The notes under the pieces: generated by a model | Seen by the model: the letters and a program-made list of their open reading frames with translations, nothing else | What the model was told of the DNA's origin: nothing | Database searches by the model: none | Part shown: in pieces, positions 1 to 7,920 of the stretch | Numbering within the stretch: position 1 is the first letter of the stretch | Layout: each line of letters starts with the position of its first letter | From: Gammaproteobacteria bacterium | GTDB taxonomy: Bacteria > Pseudomonadota > Gammaproteobacteria > Xanthomonadales > Xanthomonadaceae | Direction: 5' to 3' | DNA: 16,254 nucleotides | Assembly: GCA_024642445.1 (NCBI GenBank) | Contig: JAHEBG010000003.1 | Location: 1-16,254, forward strand | Position numbers and translations under genes: made by a program

Positions 1-2113
1 CGGTATGCATTTCACCGTCGTATTCAATCTCTTCATTGCCCTTTACTTCTACCACGGAACCGTCTTCCAATTCAAACCGGTAGGTGGTGTTCTCCAGATC
101 CGACTCCTTGACCAGAACGCCTTGGAAGGCGGCCGGATTGAAACGGAACGTGGTGCAACCCTTCAGGCCCTGTTGGTGGGCATAGGTGTAGATGTCTTTG
201 AACTCTTCGTACGGATAGTTGGTCGGTACGTTGGCCGTTTTCGAAATCGAGGAATCGATCCACTTCTGCGATGCGGCCTGGATATCCACATGTTCCTTCG
301 GCGAGATGTCATCGGCAGAAACGAAATACTCCGGCAGCGCTGCATTCGGATCGTTGCTGTACGGCATGGCCTTGTCGTTCACCAAGCTGCGGTAGGCCAG
401 CAGCTCATAGCTGTACACTTCCACTTTCTCTTTGGACTTCTTGCCTTCGCGGATGACATTGCGGCTGTAATGGTGCGCAAACGACGGCTCGATGCCGTTC
501 GAGGCATTGTTGGCCAAGCTCAACGAGATGGTACCGGTAGGGGCGATGGAGCTGTGATGGGTGAAACGCGAGCCATTGGCGGCCATGGCTTCAACCAGTT
601 CCGGCGCCACTTCGGCCACGCGCTGCATGTACCGCGAATATTTGGCGTGCAGCACTTTACCCTTGATGGTATCGCCTACTTTGTAGCCATCGCTGGCCAT
701 TTCAGGACGCTGACGCAGCATGGCGGCGCTTACCGTGAAGTCTTCCTCCATAATCGGCGCCGGGCCTTTTTCTTCGGCCAGAGCCAAGCCCACTTCCCAG
801 CCGGCCAGCGCCATTTCGCGCGATACCGATTCAGTGAATGCCAGACTTTCTTTGGAACCGTACTTCATTTTGAGCATGGTTAGCGTACTGCCCAGACCCA
901 AAAAGCCCATGCCGTGACGACGCTTGCGCATGATTTCCTGGCGTTGCTGTTCCAACGGCAACCCGTTGACTTCCACCACGTTGTCGAGCATGCGGGTGAA
1001 CACGCGTACCACTTCTTTGTATTCTTCCCAATCGAACACGGCTTTGTCGGTGAACGGATCACGCACGAACAAGGTGAGATTGACCGAACCGAGCAGGCAG
1101 GCGCCGTACGGCGGCAACGGCTGCTCGCCGCAGGGATTGGTGGCACGGATGTTTTCACACCACCAGTTGTTGTTCATTTCGTTGACGCGGTCGATCAGGA
1201 TGAAACCCGGTTCGGCGAAATCATAAGTGGATGCCATGATCCGGTTCCACAACTGACGGGCGCGAATCTGACCGTATATCTTGCAGGCCACCAAGCCGTC
1301 ATCACGGGTAACGTAACCGGCGCTAACCGGCCAATCCCGCCAGACCACCTGTTTGGCATCGTTCAAATCCAGATCGCCCTGCTCTTTGGCGCTGATCGGA
1401 AACACCAACGGCCAGTCGCCGTCGTTGTTGACCGCATCCATGAAGCCGTCGGTGATCAGCAAAGACAGATTGAACTGACGCAAGCGGCCGTCTTCGCGCT
1501 TGGCACCGATGAATTCTTTAACATCGGGGTGCGACACGTCGAAGGTACCCATCTGGGCGCCACGACGCCCACCGGCGGACGACACAGTGAAACACATCTT
1601 GTCGTAGATATCCATGAACGACAGAGGACCGGAGGTGTGTGCGCCGGCACCCGACACATAGGCACCGCGTGGGCGCAGCGTGGAAAATTCATAGCCAATA
1701 CCGCAACCGGCTTTCAGGGTCAGGCCGGCTTCATGCACTTTGTCCAGAATGCCGTCCATGGAGTCCGGGATCGAGCCCGATACCGTGCAGTTGATGGTGG
1801 AGGTAGCCGGCTTGTGCGCCAAGGCACCGGCATTGGAGGTAATGCGGCCGGCCGGAATGGCACCACGGCGCAATGCCCACAAAAACCGTTCGTTCCAATA
1901 GGACCTTTTTTCAACATCCGGCTCGGCTTCCGAGAGCGCCACGGCCACACGGCGGTAGGTATCGTCAATGGTGTTATCGACCGGCACGCCGTTTTTGGCT
2001 TTCAAACGGTACTTCTTATCCCAAATATCCAAGGAGGCCGGCTGCAAGGGCAAGGCGTCGGTTTCGGTGGATTGTGCGCTGGCCTTGACGGCTTCCAAGC
2101 GGGGTGTACTCAT
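1..2113 (-). CDS. nrdJ: Adenosylcobalamin-dependent (class II) ribonucleoside-diphosphate reductase, 3' end outside window
   Basis: This enzyme reduces ribonucleotides to deoxyribonucleotides in the cytoplasm, using a thiyl radical generated from adenosylcobalamin, so it needs no oxygen and no NrdB-type subunit. The minus-strand frame is open from the ATG at 2113 to base 1 (704 complete codons). The usual family length is about 710-720 residues, so only a short C-terminus is missing. Visible motifs are TINCTVSGS, with the first redox Cys at about residue 109; NPCGE at 326-330, with radical-bearing Cys328 and partner Asn326 and Glu330; MGFLGLG after it; a PTGTISL-type phosphate loop; and, near the C-terminus, SKTANVP followed by GLKGCTTFR. 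The ATG is preceded by GGGAGA about 11 nt upstream. The gene stands alone and diverges from degQ. Its upstream region carries two NrdR boxes, which predict repression by NrdR when dATP/ATP is high. The long plus-strand frames opposite it are shadows of its codon bias. Confidence 0.95.
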   Translation of the reverse strand, partial: MSTPRLEAVKASAQSTETDALPLQPASLDIWDKKYRLKAKNGVPVDNTIDDTYRRVAVALSEAEPDVEKRSYWNERFLWALRRGAIPAGRITSNAGALAHKPATSTINCTVSGSIPDSMDGILDKVHEAGLTLKAGCGIGYEFSTLRPRGAYVSGAGAHTSGPLSFMDIYDKMCFTVSSAGGRRGAQMGTFDVSHPDVKEFIGAKREDGRLRQFNLSLLITDGFMDAVNNDGDWPLVFPISAKEQGDLDLNDAKQVVWRDWPVSAGYVTRDDGLVACKIYGQIRARQLWNRIMASTYDFAEPGFILIDRVNEMNNNWWCENIRATNPCGEQPLPPYGACLLGSVNLTLFVRDPFTDKAVFDWEEYKEVVRVFTRMLDNVVEVNGLPLEQQRQEIMRKRRHGMGFLGLGSTLTMLKMKYGSKESLAFTESVSREMALAGWEVGLALAEEKGPAPIMEEDFTVSAAMLRQRPEMASDGYKVGDTIKGKVLHAKYSRYMQRVAEVAPELVEAMAANGSRFTHHSSIAPTGTISLSLANNASNGIEPSFAHHYSRNVIREGKKSKEKVEVYSYELLAYRSLVNDKAMPYSNDPNAALPEYFVSADDISPKEHVDIQAASQKWIDSSISKTANVPTNYPYEEFKDIYTYAHQQGLKGCTTFRFNPAAFQGVLVKESDLENTTYRFELEDGSVVEVKGNEEIEYDGEMHT

Positions 2114-2167
2114 AAACAGCTTATCTCCCTGATAAATCGCTACTTTTCAGCACGAATGTGCCGCCCC

Positions 2168-2183
2168 GTACTACATCTTGGGG
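2168..2183. promoter_or_regulatory. NrdR box 2 (nrdJ operator, weaker half of the pair)
   Basis: Read on the minus strand this is CCCCAAGATGTAGTAC, about 10 of 16 matches to the NrdR consensus. It shares the core CAAGATGT(T/A)GT with the stronger box. The gap between the boxes is 15 bp (31 bp centre to centre, about three helical turns), the spacing typical of NrdR box pairs. On the nrdJ strand the 15-bp gap is A/T-rich (TTTTAAAACCATAAA) and probably holds part of the nrdJ promoter. I could not fix a single -35/-10 pair: CATAAA and TGTAGT are both possible -10 elements. Confidence 0.75.
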
Positions 2184-2198
2184 TTTATGGTTTTAAAA

Positions 2199-2214
2199 AC
2201 ACAAGATGTTGTGT
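2199..2214. promoter_or_regulatory. NrdR box 1 (nrdJ operator)
   Basis: The 16-mer ACACAAGATGTTGTGT matches the published NrdR-box consensus (acaCwAtATaTwGtgt) at 14 of 16 positions and is a near-perfect palindrome, with outer arms ACACAA/TTGTGT. It lies about 86 bp upstream of the nrdJ start codon. NrdR is the Zn/ATP-cone repressor of ribonucleotide reductase genes and binds paired boxes. The second box lies exactly 31 bp away centre to centre. The match is directly visible; binding is inferred. Confidence 0.85.
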
Positions 2215-2222
2215 TTCCTAAT

Positions 2223-2259
2223 GGGTACATTACCCGTGTTAAAACCGGGTGTCAACACC
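2223..2259. repeat. Cluster of overlapping inverted repeats between nrdJ and degQ
   Basis: Three overlapping dyads are visible. GGGTA(2223-2227)-CAT-TACCC(2231-2235) is a short hairpin or palindrome. ACCCG(2232-2236) pairs with CGGGT(2246-2250). GGTGT(2248-2252)-CA-ACACC(2255-2259) forms a 12-bp near-palindrome. In RNA they would exclude one another, and as DNA the last could be a dimeric operator. The rest of the 302-bp gap (2114-2415) holds the NrdR boxes and, near degQ, an AT-rich patch with TATACA at 2365-2370 but no convincing -35. I recognise no regulator for these dyads. Confidence 0.4.
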
Positions 2260-2415
2260 AAATCTGCCGTAAGAATCTTGTTCATAATCCCTTAACGGTC
2301 AGATGGATAGACTGCTTTTACTGGCGTGAAACCGTGCGTGAATCCGCGCTTTTTTTCGCTTTGTTATACACTTCCGCCAACGGCATACTGCCCGAACGAC
2401 CCTGAAGGACCTCGT

Positions 2416-3819
2416 ATGACCTCTCGATTGCGCTTAATGGCATTTGCCACCCTGTGTGCCGCAACCGGTGCCTTGGCTGCTGGCCTGTATTTCACCCAGA
2501 AAACGGCGCAGCCGGCCAAAGCCGAGCCCATACCAGACTGGGGAATTCCCGCAGCGCAAGCCAGCCCGCCGGCCGGACAAACCCTGCCGACGCTGGCGCC
2601 AATGCTGGCAAAAGTCACACCATCGGTAGTGAATATCTACACTAAACAACGGGTTCGGGTGAACAATCCGATTGCCGACTTCTTCGGCGGCGGGCGAATT
2701 CCGCAGGAACGCATTTCGCAATCGCTGGGTTCGGGCGTGATTGTGGATGCCGCGCGCGGCCTGATTCTGACTAACAACCATGTGGTCGAAGGCGCCGATG
2801 AAGTCTCAGTCAGCTTGTCCGATGGCCGCACCTTCGAAGCGCAGCCCATAGGCTCCGATCCGGATACCGACATCGCCGTTATCCGCATTTCGGCTAAAAA
2901 CCTGGTGGCGTTGCCGGTGGCCGACTCCAACAAATTGCGGGTCGGCGATTATGTGGTAGCGGTTGGCAATCCGTTTGGCTTAGGTCAGACGGTCACCTCC
3001 GGCATCGTCTCGGCGGTAGGCCGAAGTGGCCTGCAAGGCCTGGGCTATCAGAATTTCATTCAAACCGATGCCTCGATCAATCCGGGAAATTCCGGCGGCG
3101 CTTTGGTCAATCTCAACGGCGAATTGGTTGGCATCAATGTCGCCAGCTTCAACCCGCGCGGCAGCGCGGCTGGCAATATCGGTTTGGGCTTCGCCATACC
3201 TTCCTCATTGGCCAAAGAAATCATGCGGCAGTTGATGGCCTACGGTGAAGTACGTCGTGGCACCCTCGGCTTGGATGCCGAAACGGCACTGAACCCGAAC
3301 GACCCGCTGGGCAAGGGCGCACGGGTGACCCGTATCTACCGCGGCAGCCCGGCGGAAGTCTCGGGCATTCGCCCGGGCGATGTCATCGTGTCGGCCAATG
3401 GCCAGCGCATAGACAGCAGTGACGCCTTGAGCAATATGGAAGGCTTGCTGCCATTGGGTGCGCCGGTACGTCTTGAACTGTTGCGCGACGGACAACGCCT
3501 GAGTATCAGTGCGCAACTGAAAGCTTCGCCGAAGGAACTGCAGGCCGGCGAACTGGATGCGCGATTACAGGGTGCGGTATTGATCGATACGCCGGATCGC
3601 TACCGTCAAACCGGAATCCGTGGCGTTATCGTCAGTAAAGTTGCGACCGGCAGCAGAGCCGAACGCAATGGCCTGGAAGCCGGCGATCGCATCCTTGTAG
3701 TCAATCGTCAATCCATCGTTGATTTAGCCGGCCTTCGAGCGCAACTTTCGCAAAACCCTCGCATATTGGAGTTAGGTCTGGCGCGGGGCAGGCAGTCGGG
3801 CTATCTGCAAATGCGTTAA
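2416..3819 (+). CDS. degQ: Do/DegQ-family periplasmic serine endoprotease (HtrA type)
   Basis: This is an envelope quality-control protease and chaperone (peptidase family S1C) that degrades misfolded periplasmic proteins. The 467-residue product has an N-terminal hydrophobic export or anchor segment (residues 7-26), a Pro/Ala-rich linker, a trypsin-like domain (about 60-245) and two PDZ domains (about 255-360 and 375-465). The catalytic triad is intact: His122 in TNNHVV, Asp152 in DTDIAVI, Ser226 in NPGNSGGAL. The ATG at 2416 was chosen because GAAGGA lies 6 nt upstream and a signal sequence follows directly. An in-frame ATG at 2326 would add 30 residues ahead of the signal and has no good ribosome site. 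The short loop after residue 80 fits DegQ better than DegP. Unlike the mucD copy found beside rpoE in many relatives, this gene has no sigma-E or rse neighbours here. Confidence 0.9.
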   Translation: MTSRLRLMAFATLCAATGALAAGLYFTQKTAQPAKAEPIPDWGIPAAQASPPAGQTLPTLAPMLAKVTPSVVNIYTKQRVRVNNPIADFFGGGRIPQERISQSLGSGVIVDAARGLILTNNHVVEGADEVSVSLSDGRTFEAQPIGSDPDTDIAVIRISAKNLVALPVADSNKLRVGDYVVAVGNPFGLGQTVTSGIVSAVGRSGLQGLGYQNFIQTDASINPGNSGGALVNLNGELVGINVASFNPRGSAAGNIGLGFAIPSSLAKEIMRQLMAYGEVRRGTLGLDAETALNPNDPLGKGARVTRIYRGSPAEVSGIRPGDVIVSANGQRIDSSDALSNMEGLLPLGAPVRLELLRDGQRLSISAQLKASPKELQAGELDARLQGAVLIDTPDRYRQTGIRGVIVSKVATGSRAERNGLEAGDRILVVNRQSIVDLAGLRAQLSQNPRILELGLARGRQSGYLQMR

Positions 3820-3854
3820 AAACACGCGGTGTGCACGTCAAGGCGCGGTATCCT

Positions 3855-4556
3855 ATGGTGATGAAAGCCATTAAAGCCATCAGCCTCGATTTAGACGACA
3901 CCCTTTGGCCGATCTGGCCGATAATCGAGCGCGCGGAACAGCGTCTGCACGATTTTCTTGAACTGCACGCACCGGCGACGGCGCGCCAATTTCCCATTCC
4001 GGCCATGCGCACGGTGCGCGAACACATCGCGCAGGCACATCCGGAACTGGCCCACGACTTCACCGCACAACGCAAACTTTCGTTGCAGCATGCCTTTCAT
4101 CTTTCCGGTGTTAGCGACGACCTGATTGAACCGGCATTCGATGCCTTTTTCCAAGCGCGCAATGATGTCGAATTTTATGACGACTGCCTGCCTGCATTGG
4201 AACGCCTGAGCCAACGCTTTCCATTGCTGGGCCTGACCAACGGCAATGCCGATCTGGACCGCACCGGCATTGGCCATTTTTTCGTTGGCTGCGTGTCTGC
4301 AAAATCGGTAGGTACGGCAAAACCGCACGGCCCTATTTTCGAAGCCGCCTGCCAGCAACTGCAATTGCAGCCGTCTCAAATCCTGCATGTGGGCGATGAC
4401 CCCTGGCTGGACGTTCAAGGCGCGCAGTGGGCAGGATTGCACTCGGCCTGGATAAACCGGAACAATGCGGTCTGGCCGGACGAGCTGAAATGTGCCACCG
4501 TTTCCGTGACCACACTGGCTGAACTGGCCGACTATTTGGATACCCTACACACATGA
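3855..4556 (+). CDS. HAD-superfamily (subfamily IA) hydrolase, YigB-like phosphatase
   Basis: A 233-residue cytoplasmic phosphatase of the haloacid dehalogenase superfamily. Its substrate cannot be read from sequence. The closest familiar type is YigB, which hydrolyses FMN and small phosphate esters in E. coli. Motif I is DLDDT (nucleophile Asp12, general acid Asp14), motif II is LTNGN (Thr128), motif III is the Lys of TAKPHGP (Lys156), and motif IV is HVGDD followed by Asp186. A helical cap lies between motif I and about residue 115. Among the possible starts (GTG 3831, ATG 3855, ATG 3861) I chose 3855 because AAGGCG sits 9 nt upstream. It begins 35 bp after degQ and overlaps the next gene by 4 nt (ATGA), so it is cotranslated with the aminopeptidase. 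Confidence 0.87.
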   Translation: MVMKAIKAISLDLDDTLWPIWPIIERAEQRLHDFLELHAPATARQFPIPAMRTVREHIAQAHPELAHDFTAQRKLSLQHAFHLSGVSDDLIEPAFDAFFQARNDVEFYDDCLPALERLSQRFPLLGLTNGNADLDRTGIGHFFVGCVSAKSVGTAKPHGPIFEAACQQLQLQPSQILHVGDDPWLDVQGAQWAGLHSAWINRNNAVWPDELKCATVSVTTLAELADYLDTLHT

Positions 4557-5944
4557 CTACTCGGCAAGCACCGCAAGGCATAAGCTTTACGCGAGACCCG
4601 CAATCAAAAGCATTGAAGTTGGTGTCCAGCACGCAGTACAGCGAATGGCTCACAGCACAATCCGAAGCGATGCGGCAGTGGCTGCAGAGCCAGAAATTCC
4701 AGGGAAAGCCCAGCCAGTTCTGTTTACTGCCCGAACACGGCGAAGCCGGGTATTCGGTGCTGGCCATTGTCGATGAAGACTCGCCATACAGCGTGGCGCA
4801 TTTGCCGAAATTGCTGCCGAAATGCCACTACCACCGCTGCCCTGATGCGAACGCTGCGATCAGCAACGACCACCTGATGCTGGGTTGGGGTTTGGGCGCC
4901 TACCGCTTCGAGCGCTACCTGAGCGTGTCGGACTCGGCACAGTTGCATGCCGAAGCCTTCAGCCCCGAAGCCATGGCGGTATTGGAAGCCAGCCTGCAGG
5001 TGCGCAACCTGATCAACACCCCCACCGAAGACATGGGTCCGGAACAATTGCAACACGCCGCGCAGGCTTTGGCAGATCGCTTCAATGCGCAAATGTCGGT
5101 GGTGATCGGCGATGACCTATTGACGCAGAACTATCCCACCGTGCATGCCGTAGGCCGCGCATCACACCGCGCGCCGCGCGTCATTCGTCTGGATTGGGGC
5201 AATGCTGCACATCCGCAGCTGGTGCTATGCGGCAAAGGCGTGTGTTTCGATACCGGCGGTTTGGACATGAAGGCTGCAGCCGGCATGCGCAATATGAAAA
5301 AAGACATGGGCGGTGCTGCTCATGCGCTGGGCTTGGCACAACTGATTATGCAAAATGCTTTGCCGGTAAGGCTTACGGTACTGATTGCCGCTGTGGAAAA
5401 CAGCGTATCCGGCAACGCGTTCCGGCCCGGCGATATCATACGCACACGTCAAGGCCTTAGCGTTGAAATCCACAATACCGATGCCGAAGGCCGCTTGGTG
5501 TTGTGCGATCTGTTGGCCGAAGCCAGCGCCATGAAGCCCGACCTCATCATGGATTTCGCTACGCTCACCGGCGCCGCGCGCATCGCCCTGGGCCCGGATC
5601 TTCCGGTGCTGTACTGCAACCGCGACGGCTTGGCCGAAGACTATATGGCGGCTGGGCGCGAACAACACGACCCTATTTGGCGTTTGCCGCTGTGGCAACC
5701 GTATTTGAGCTACCTGAAATCGACGATAGCTGATCTATCGAATGCCAGCACCGGAACCCACGCCGGCAGTGTAACGGCCGCTTTGTTCCTTCAGTGCTTT
5801 GTAAAACCTGACATCGACTGGACACATATGGACGTGTACAGTTGGAACGACAGCGAGCGTCCGGGCCGGCCGGCCGGCGGCGAGGCCCAGGGTTTGCGCG
5901 CGGCCTTCGCACTGTTGAAGAAAAAATATGACGACCGGCACTAA
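4553..5944 (+). CDS. M17 leucyl aminopeptidase family protein
   Basis: A 463-residue cytosolic di-metal aminopeptidase that removes N-terminal residues from peptides and takes part in peptide turnover. All seven conserved M17 metal and catalytic residues are present with the same spacing as in E. coli PepA: Lys228, Asp233, Lys240, Asp251, Asp310, Glu312 and Arg314. They lie in GKGVCFDTGG, the LDMK segment, KKDMGG and NTDAEGR. The N-terminal domain (about 1-150) is shorter and diverged compared with PepA, as in PepB and other short family members, so the exact specificity and the symbol pepA or pepB are left open. It starts on the ATGA overlap with the HAD gene; in its reading frame there is no better upstream start. 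Its stop is 54 bp before the exporter operon. Confidence 0.92.
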   Translation: MTTRQAPQGISFTRDPQSKALKLVSSTQYSEWLTAQSEAMRQWLQSQKFQGKPSQFCLLPEHGEAGYSVLAIVDEDSPYSVAHLPKLLPKCHYHRCPDANAAISNDHLMLGWGLGAYRFERYLSVSDSAQLHAEAFSPEAMAVLEASLQVRNLINTPTEDMGPEQLQHAAQALADRFNAQMSVVIGDDLLTQNYPTVHAVGRASHRAPRVIRLDWGNAAHPQLVLCGKGVCFDTGGLDMKAAAGMRNMKKDMGGAAHALGLAQLIMQNALPVRLTVLIAAVENSVSGNAFRPGDIIRTRQGLSVEIHNTDAEGRLVLCDLLAEASAMKPDLIMDFATLTGAARIALGPDLPVLYCNRDGLAEDYMAAGREQHDPIWRLPLWQPYLSYLKSTIADLSNASTGTHAGSVTAALFLQCFVKPDIDWTHMDVYSWNDSERPGRPAGGEAQGLRAAFALLKKKYDDRH

Positions 5945-5998
5945 GCTTTGTATTACCGAATTGCCATACTCTTTATTAATACGATCTAGGATTTCCTT

Positions 5999-7210
5999 AT
6001 GAACCGCCCCGATGACCTGCTGAACGCCTTAAAAATCCAACGCAAGCCCCTTGCCGAAAAAAAGCGCCGCTGGCCATGGATCATACTGGTAATTATTGGC
6101 ATAGGTGTATTGTTCGCACTCACCCGCAGCAAGCCAATGGTGGTGGAAACAGTGGCCCCGCGCTCTGCTGCCAGCAGCGGCCCGGCCACGGTACTGGACG
6201 CTTCCGGTTATGTCACGGCACGCCGGATTGCCACGGTATCCTCGAAAGTCACCGGTAAGGTCAAAGAAGTCTATATCGAAGAAGGCCAGCGGGTTAGCGA
6301 GGGCGAAATTCTGGCACGCCTGGATCCACTCGATGTTGAAGCCCAGCGCCAGCTTTCGAAAGCGCAGCTGGCCTCGAGCCAATCGCAATTGGCTGAAGCG
6401 CGCGCGCAACTGCAATTGGCCGAAAGCACCCTCAGCCGCAACCGCGATTTGGCCAGCCAGCAATTGGTGTCCCGACAAGCCCTGGATACCGCTAAAGCCG
6501 ACCGGGATGCCCGCGCTGCACGTCTTGCCAGCTTGCAGAAGGCTGTCAGTGTCAGCCAGGAGCAACTCAGCGTTGCCAACTTGAGTGTGGACAACACCGT
6601 CATCCGTGCACCGTTCGACGGCGTCATCATTGCCAAAGCTGCGCAGCCTGGAGAAATGATTTCGCCGATTTCGGCGGGCGGCGGCTCGATCCGTACCGGT
6701 ATTGGTACGTTGGTTGATATGGACTCGCTAGAGGTGCAGGTTGATGTCAACGAAGCCTACATCGGGCGCGTCACTCCGGAAATGCCGATTGAAGCCGTTC
6801 TCAACGCCTACCCGGACTGGAAAATTCCGGGCGCAGTGATTGCCATCATTCCAACCGCTGACCGCTCCAAAGCCACGGTAAAAGTGCGGGTTGCGCTCGA
6901 TAACAAAGATCCGCGCATTGTTCCCGATATGGGCGTTCGGGTGAGCTTTCTGGAAAAACGCGATGCCGACAAGCCGCTAACCGGCATGCTGATTGCCAAT
7001 ACCGCCGTGATTGAAGATGCCGGAAAATCCTACGTGTTCCTGCTTCGTGAAGACAAGGCCGTGCGCACCGAAATCACCGTGGCCGAGCGCAACGACAGCG
7101 ACAGCCGGGTTACCCGTGGTCTGGCTGCCAGCGATGCAGTCATCAACAACCCGGACAAAGCCCTGACAGACGGCGTTGCCGTTCGCCTGAAAGATCCGAC
7201 GGAGAAATAA
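5999..7210 (+). CDS. HlyD/MacA-type periplasmic adaptor (membrane fusion protein) of an ABC exporter
   Basis: A 403-residue inner-membrane-anchored adaptor that would couple the ABC transporter encoded downstream to an outer-membrane channel or a periplasmic substrate. It has a basic cytoplasmic tail, one membrane span (about 25-42), the first half of a biotinyl-lipoyl barrel (about 70-110, with TGKVKEVYIEEGQRV), an Ala/Gln/Leu-rich alpha-helical hairpin (about 112-195), the second lipoyl half (RAPFDGVI, about 202-222) and beta-barrel and membrane-proximal domains after it. The ATG at 5999 has AGGA 7 nt upstream. The preceding 54 bp are AT-rich (5945-5998) and could hold a promoter, but I see no clear -35/-10 pair. 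No TolC-like gene is in the window. The substrate is unknown. Confidence 0.88.
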   Translation: MNRPDDLLNALKIQRKPLAEKKRRWPWIILVIIGIGVLFALTRSKPMVVETVAPRSAASSGPATVLDASGYVTARRIATVSSKVTGKVKEVYIEEGQRVSEGEILARLDPLDVEAQRQLSKAQLASSQSQLAEARAQLQLAESTLSRNRDLASQQLVSRQALDTAKADRDARAARLASLQKAVSVSQEQLSVANLSVDNTVIRAPFDGVIIAKAAQPGEMISPISAGGGSIRTGIGTLVDMDSLEVQVDVNEAYIGRVTPEMPIEAVLNAYPDWKIPGAVIAIIPTADRSKATVKVRVALDNKDPRIVPDMGVRVSFLEKRDADKPLTGMLIANTAVIEDAGKSYVFLLREDKAVRTEITVAERNDSDSRVTRGLAASDAVINNPDKALTDGVAVRLKDPTEK

Positions 7211-7212
7211 GC

Positions 7213-7917
7213 GTGAGCGCTGACACTTCCCTTTTTCCTTTGGTGGAAATCCGGCAACTGACCAAAGCCTATGTGCGTGGCAAGCAGGTGTTGGAAGTGC
7301 TGCATGGCATCAATCTGGATATTCCCGAAGGCGATTTCGTGGCGCTGATGGGACCATCCGGCTCAGGTAAAACCACGCTGCTCAATCTCATCGGCGGTAT
7401 CGACTCGCCCACCGGCGGTCTATTGAAAATCGATGGCCAGCGTATTGATGATTTGCCCGGCGATGAACTGGCAGCATGGCGTGCCAATACCGTAGGCTTC
7501 ATTTTCCAGAGTTACAACCTAATGCCTGTGCTGAGCGCACAGAAAAACGTGGAGTTGCCGTTGCTACTCACCGACATGAGTGCCGGCGAGCGTCGCGATC
7601 GTGCCCGCATCGCACTGCAACTGGTGGGCATTCTTGACCGCGCCGGCCACAAGCCGAATGAACTTTCCGGCGGTCAGCAGCAGCGCGTTGCCATCGCCCG
7701 GGCTTTGGTTTCCGACCCGCGTATTTTGATCTGTGACGAGCCCACCGGCGATCTTGACCGCAAGACCGCCGACGAGGTACTGACCTTGCTGCAACAGTTG
7801 AACCGTGAATTCGGCAAAACCATTGTGATGGTGACCCATGACCCGAAGGCTGCCGAATATGCACGGCGCACTGTGCACTTAGATAAAGGCACCTTGGTTA
7901 CTGAGGCAGCACACTAA
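7213..7917 (+). CDS. ABC transporter ATPase, LolD/MacB type
   Basis: A 234-residue ATP-binding subunit that powers the exporter from the cytoplasmic face. Walker A is GPSGSGKTT (47-55), the Q-loop Gln is about residue 99, the signature LSGGQ is at 151-155, Walker B ILICDEPTGD carries catalytic Glu176, and the H-loop is His209 in MVTHD. The length and the motif context place it in the LolD/MacB/FtsE group of mechanotransmission ABC systems. The start is a GTG at 7213 with GGAGA about 8 nt upstream, only 2 nt after the adaptor stop. Unlike MacB itself, the ATPase is not fused to its permease. Confidence 0.94.
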   Translation: MSADTSLFPLVEIRQLTKAYVRGKQVLEVLHGINLDIPEGDFVALMGPSGSGKTTLLNLIGGIDSPTGGLLKIDGQRIDDLPGDELAAWRANTVGFIFQSYNLMPVLSAQKNVELPLLLTDMSAGERRDRARIALQLVGILDRAGHKPNELSGGQQQRVAIARALVSDPRILICDEPTGDLDRKTADEVLTLLQQLNREFGKTIVMVTHDPKAAEYARRTVHLDKGTLVTEAAH

Positions 7918-7920
7918 GCC

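Noticed and set aside
914..2221. Long plus-strand open frame (435 codons) opposite nrdJ, and a second at 5-883
   Set aside because: Both lie antisense to a gene with unmistakable class II reductase motifs. Their His/Arg/Gly-rich composition is typical of shadow frames caused by codon bias, and no ribosome site precedes them.
2365..2370. TATACA as -10 of a degQ promoter
   Set aside because: Only 4 of 6 matches, and no -35-like hexamer at 16-18 bp. I also found no clear sigma-E-type GGAACTT/TCTGA pair, so no promoter is annotated.
2326..2415. Upstream ATG of degQ giving a 30-residue extension
   Set aside because: The extension would precede the signal sequence and has no ribosome site, while ATG 2416 has GAAGGA at proper distance.
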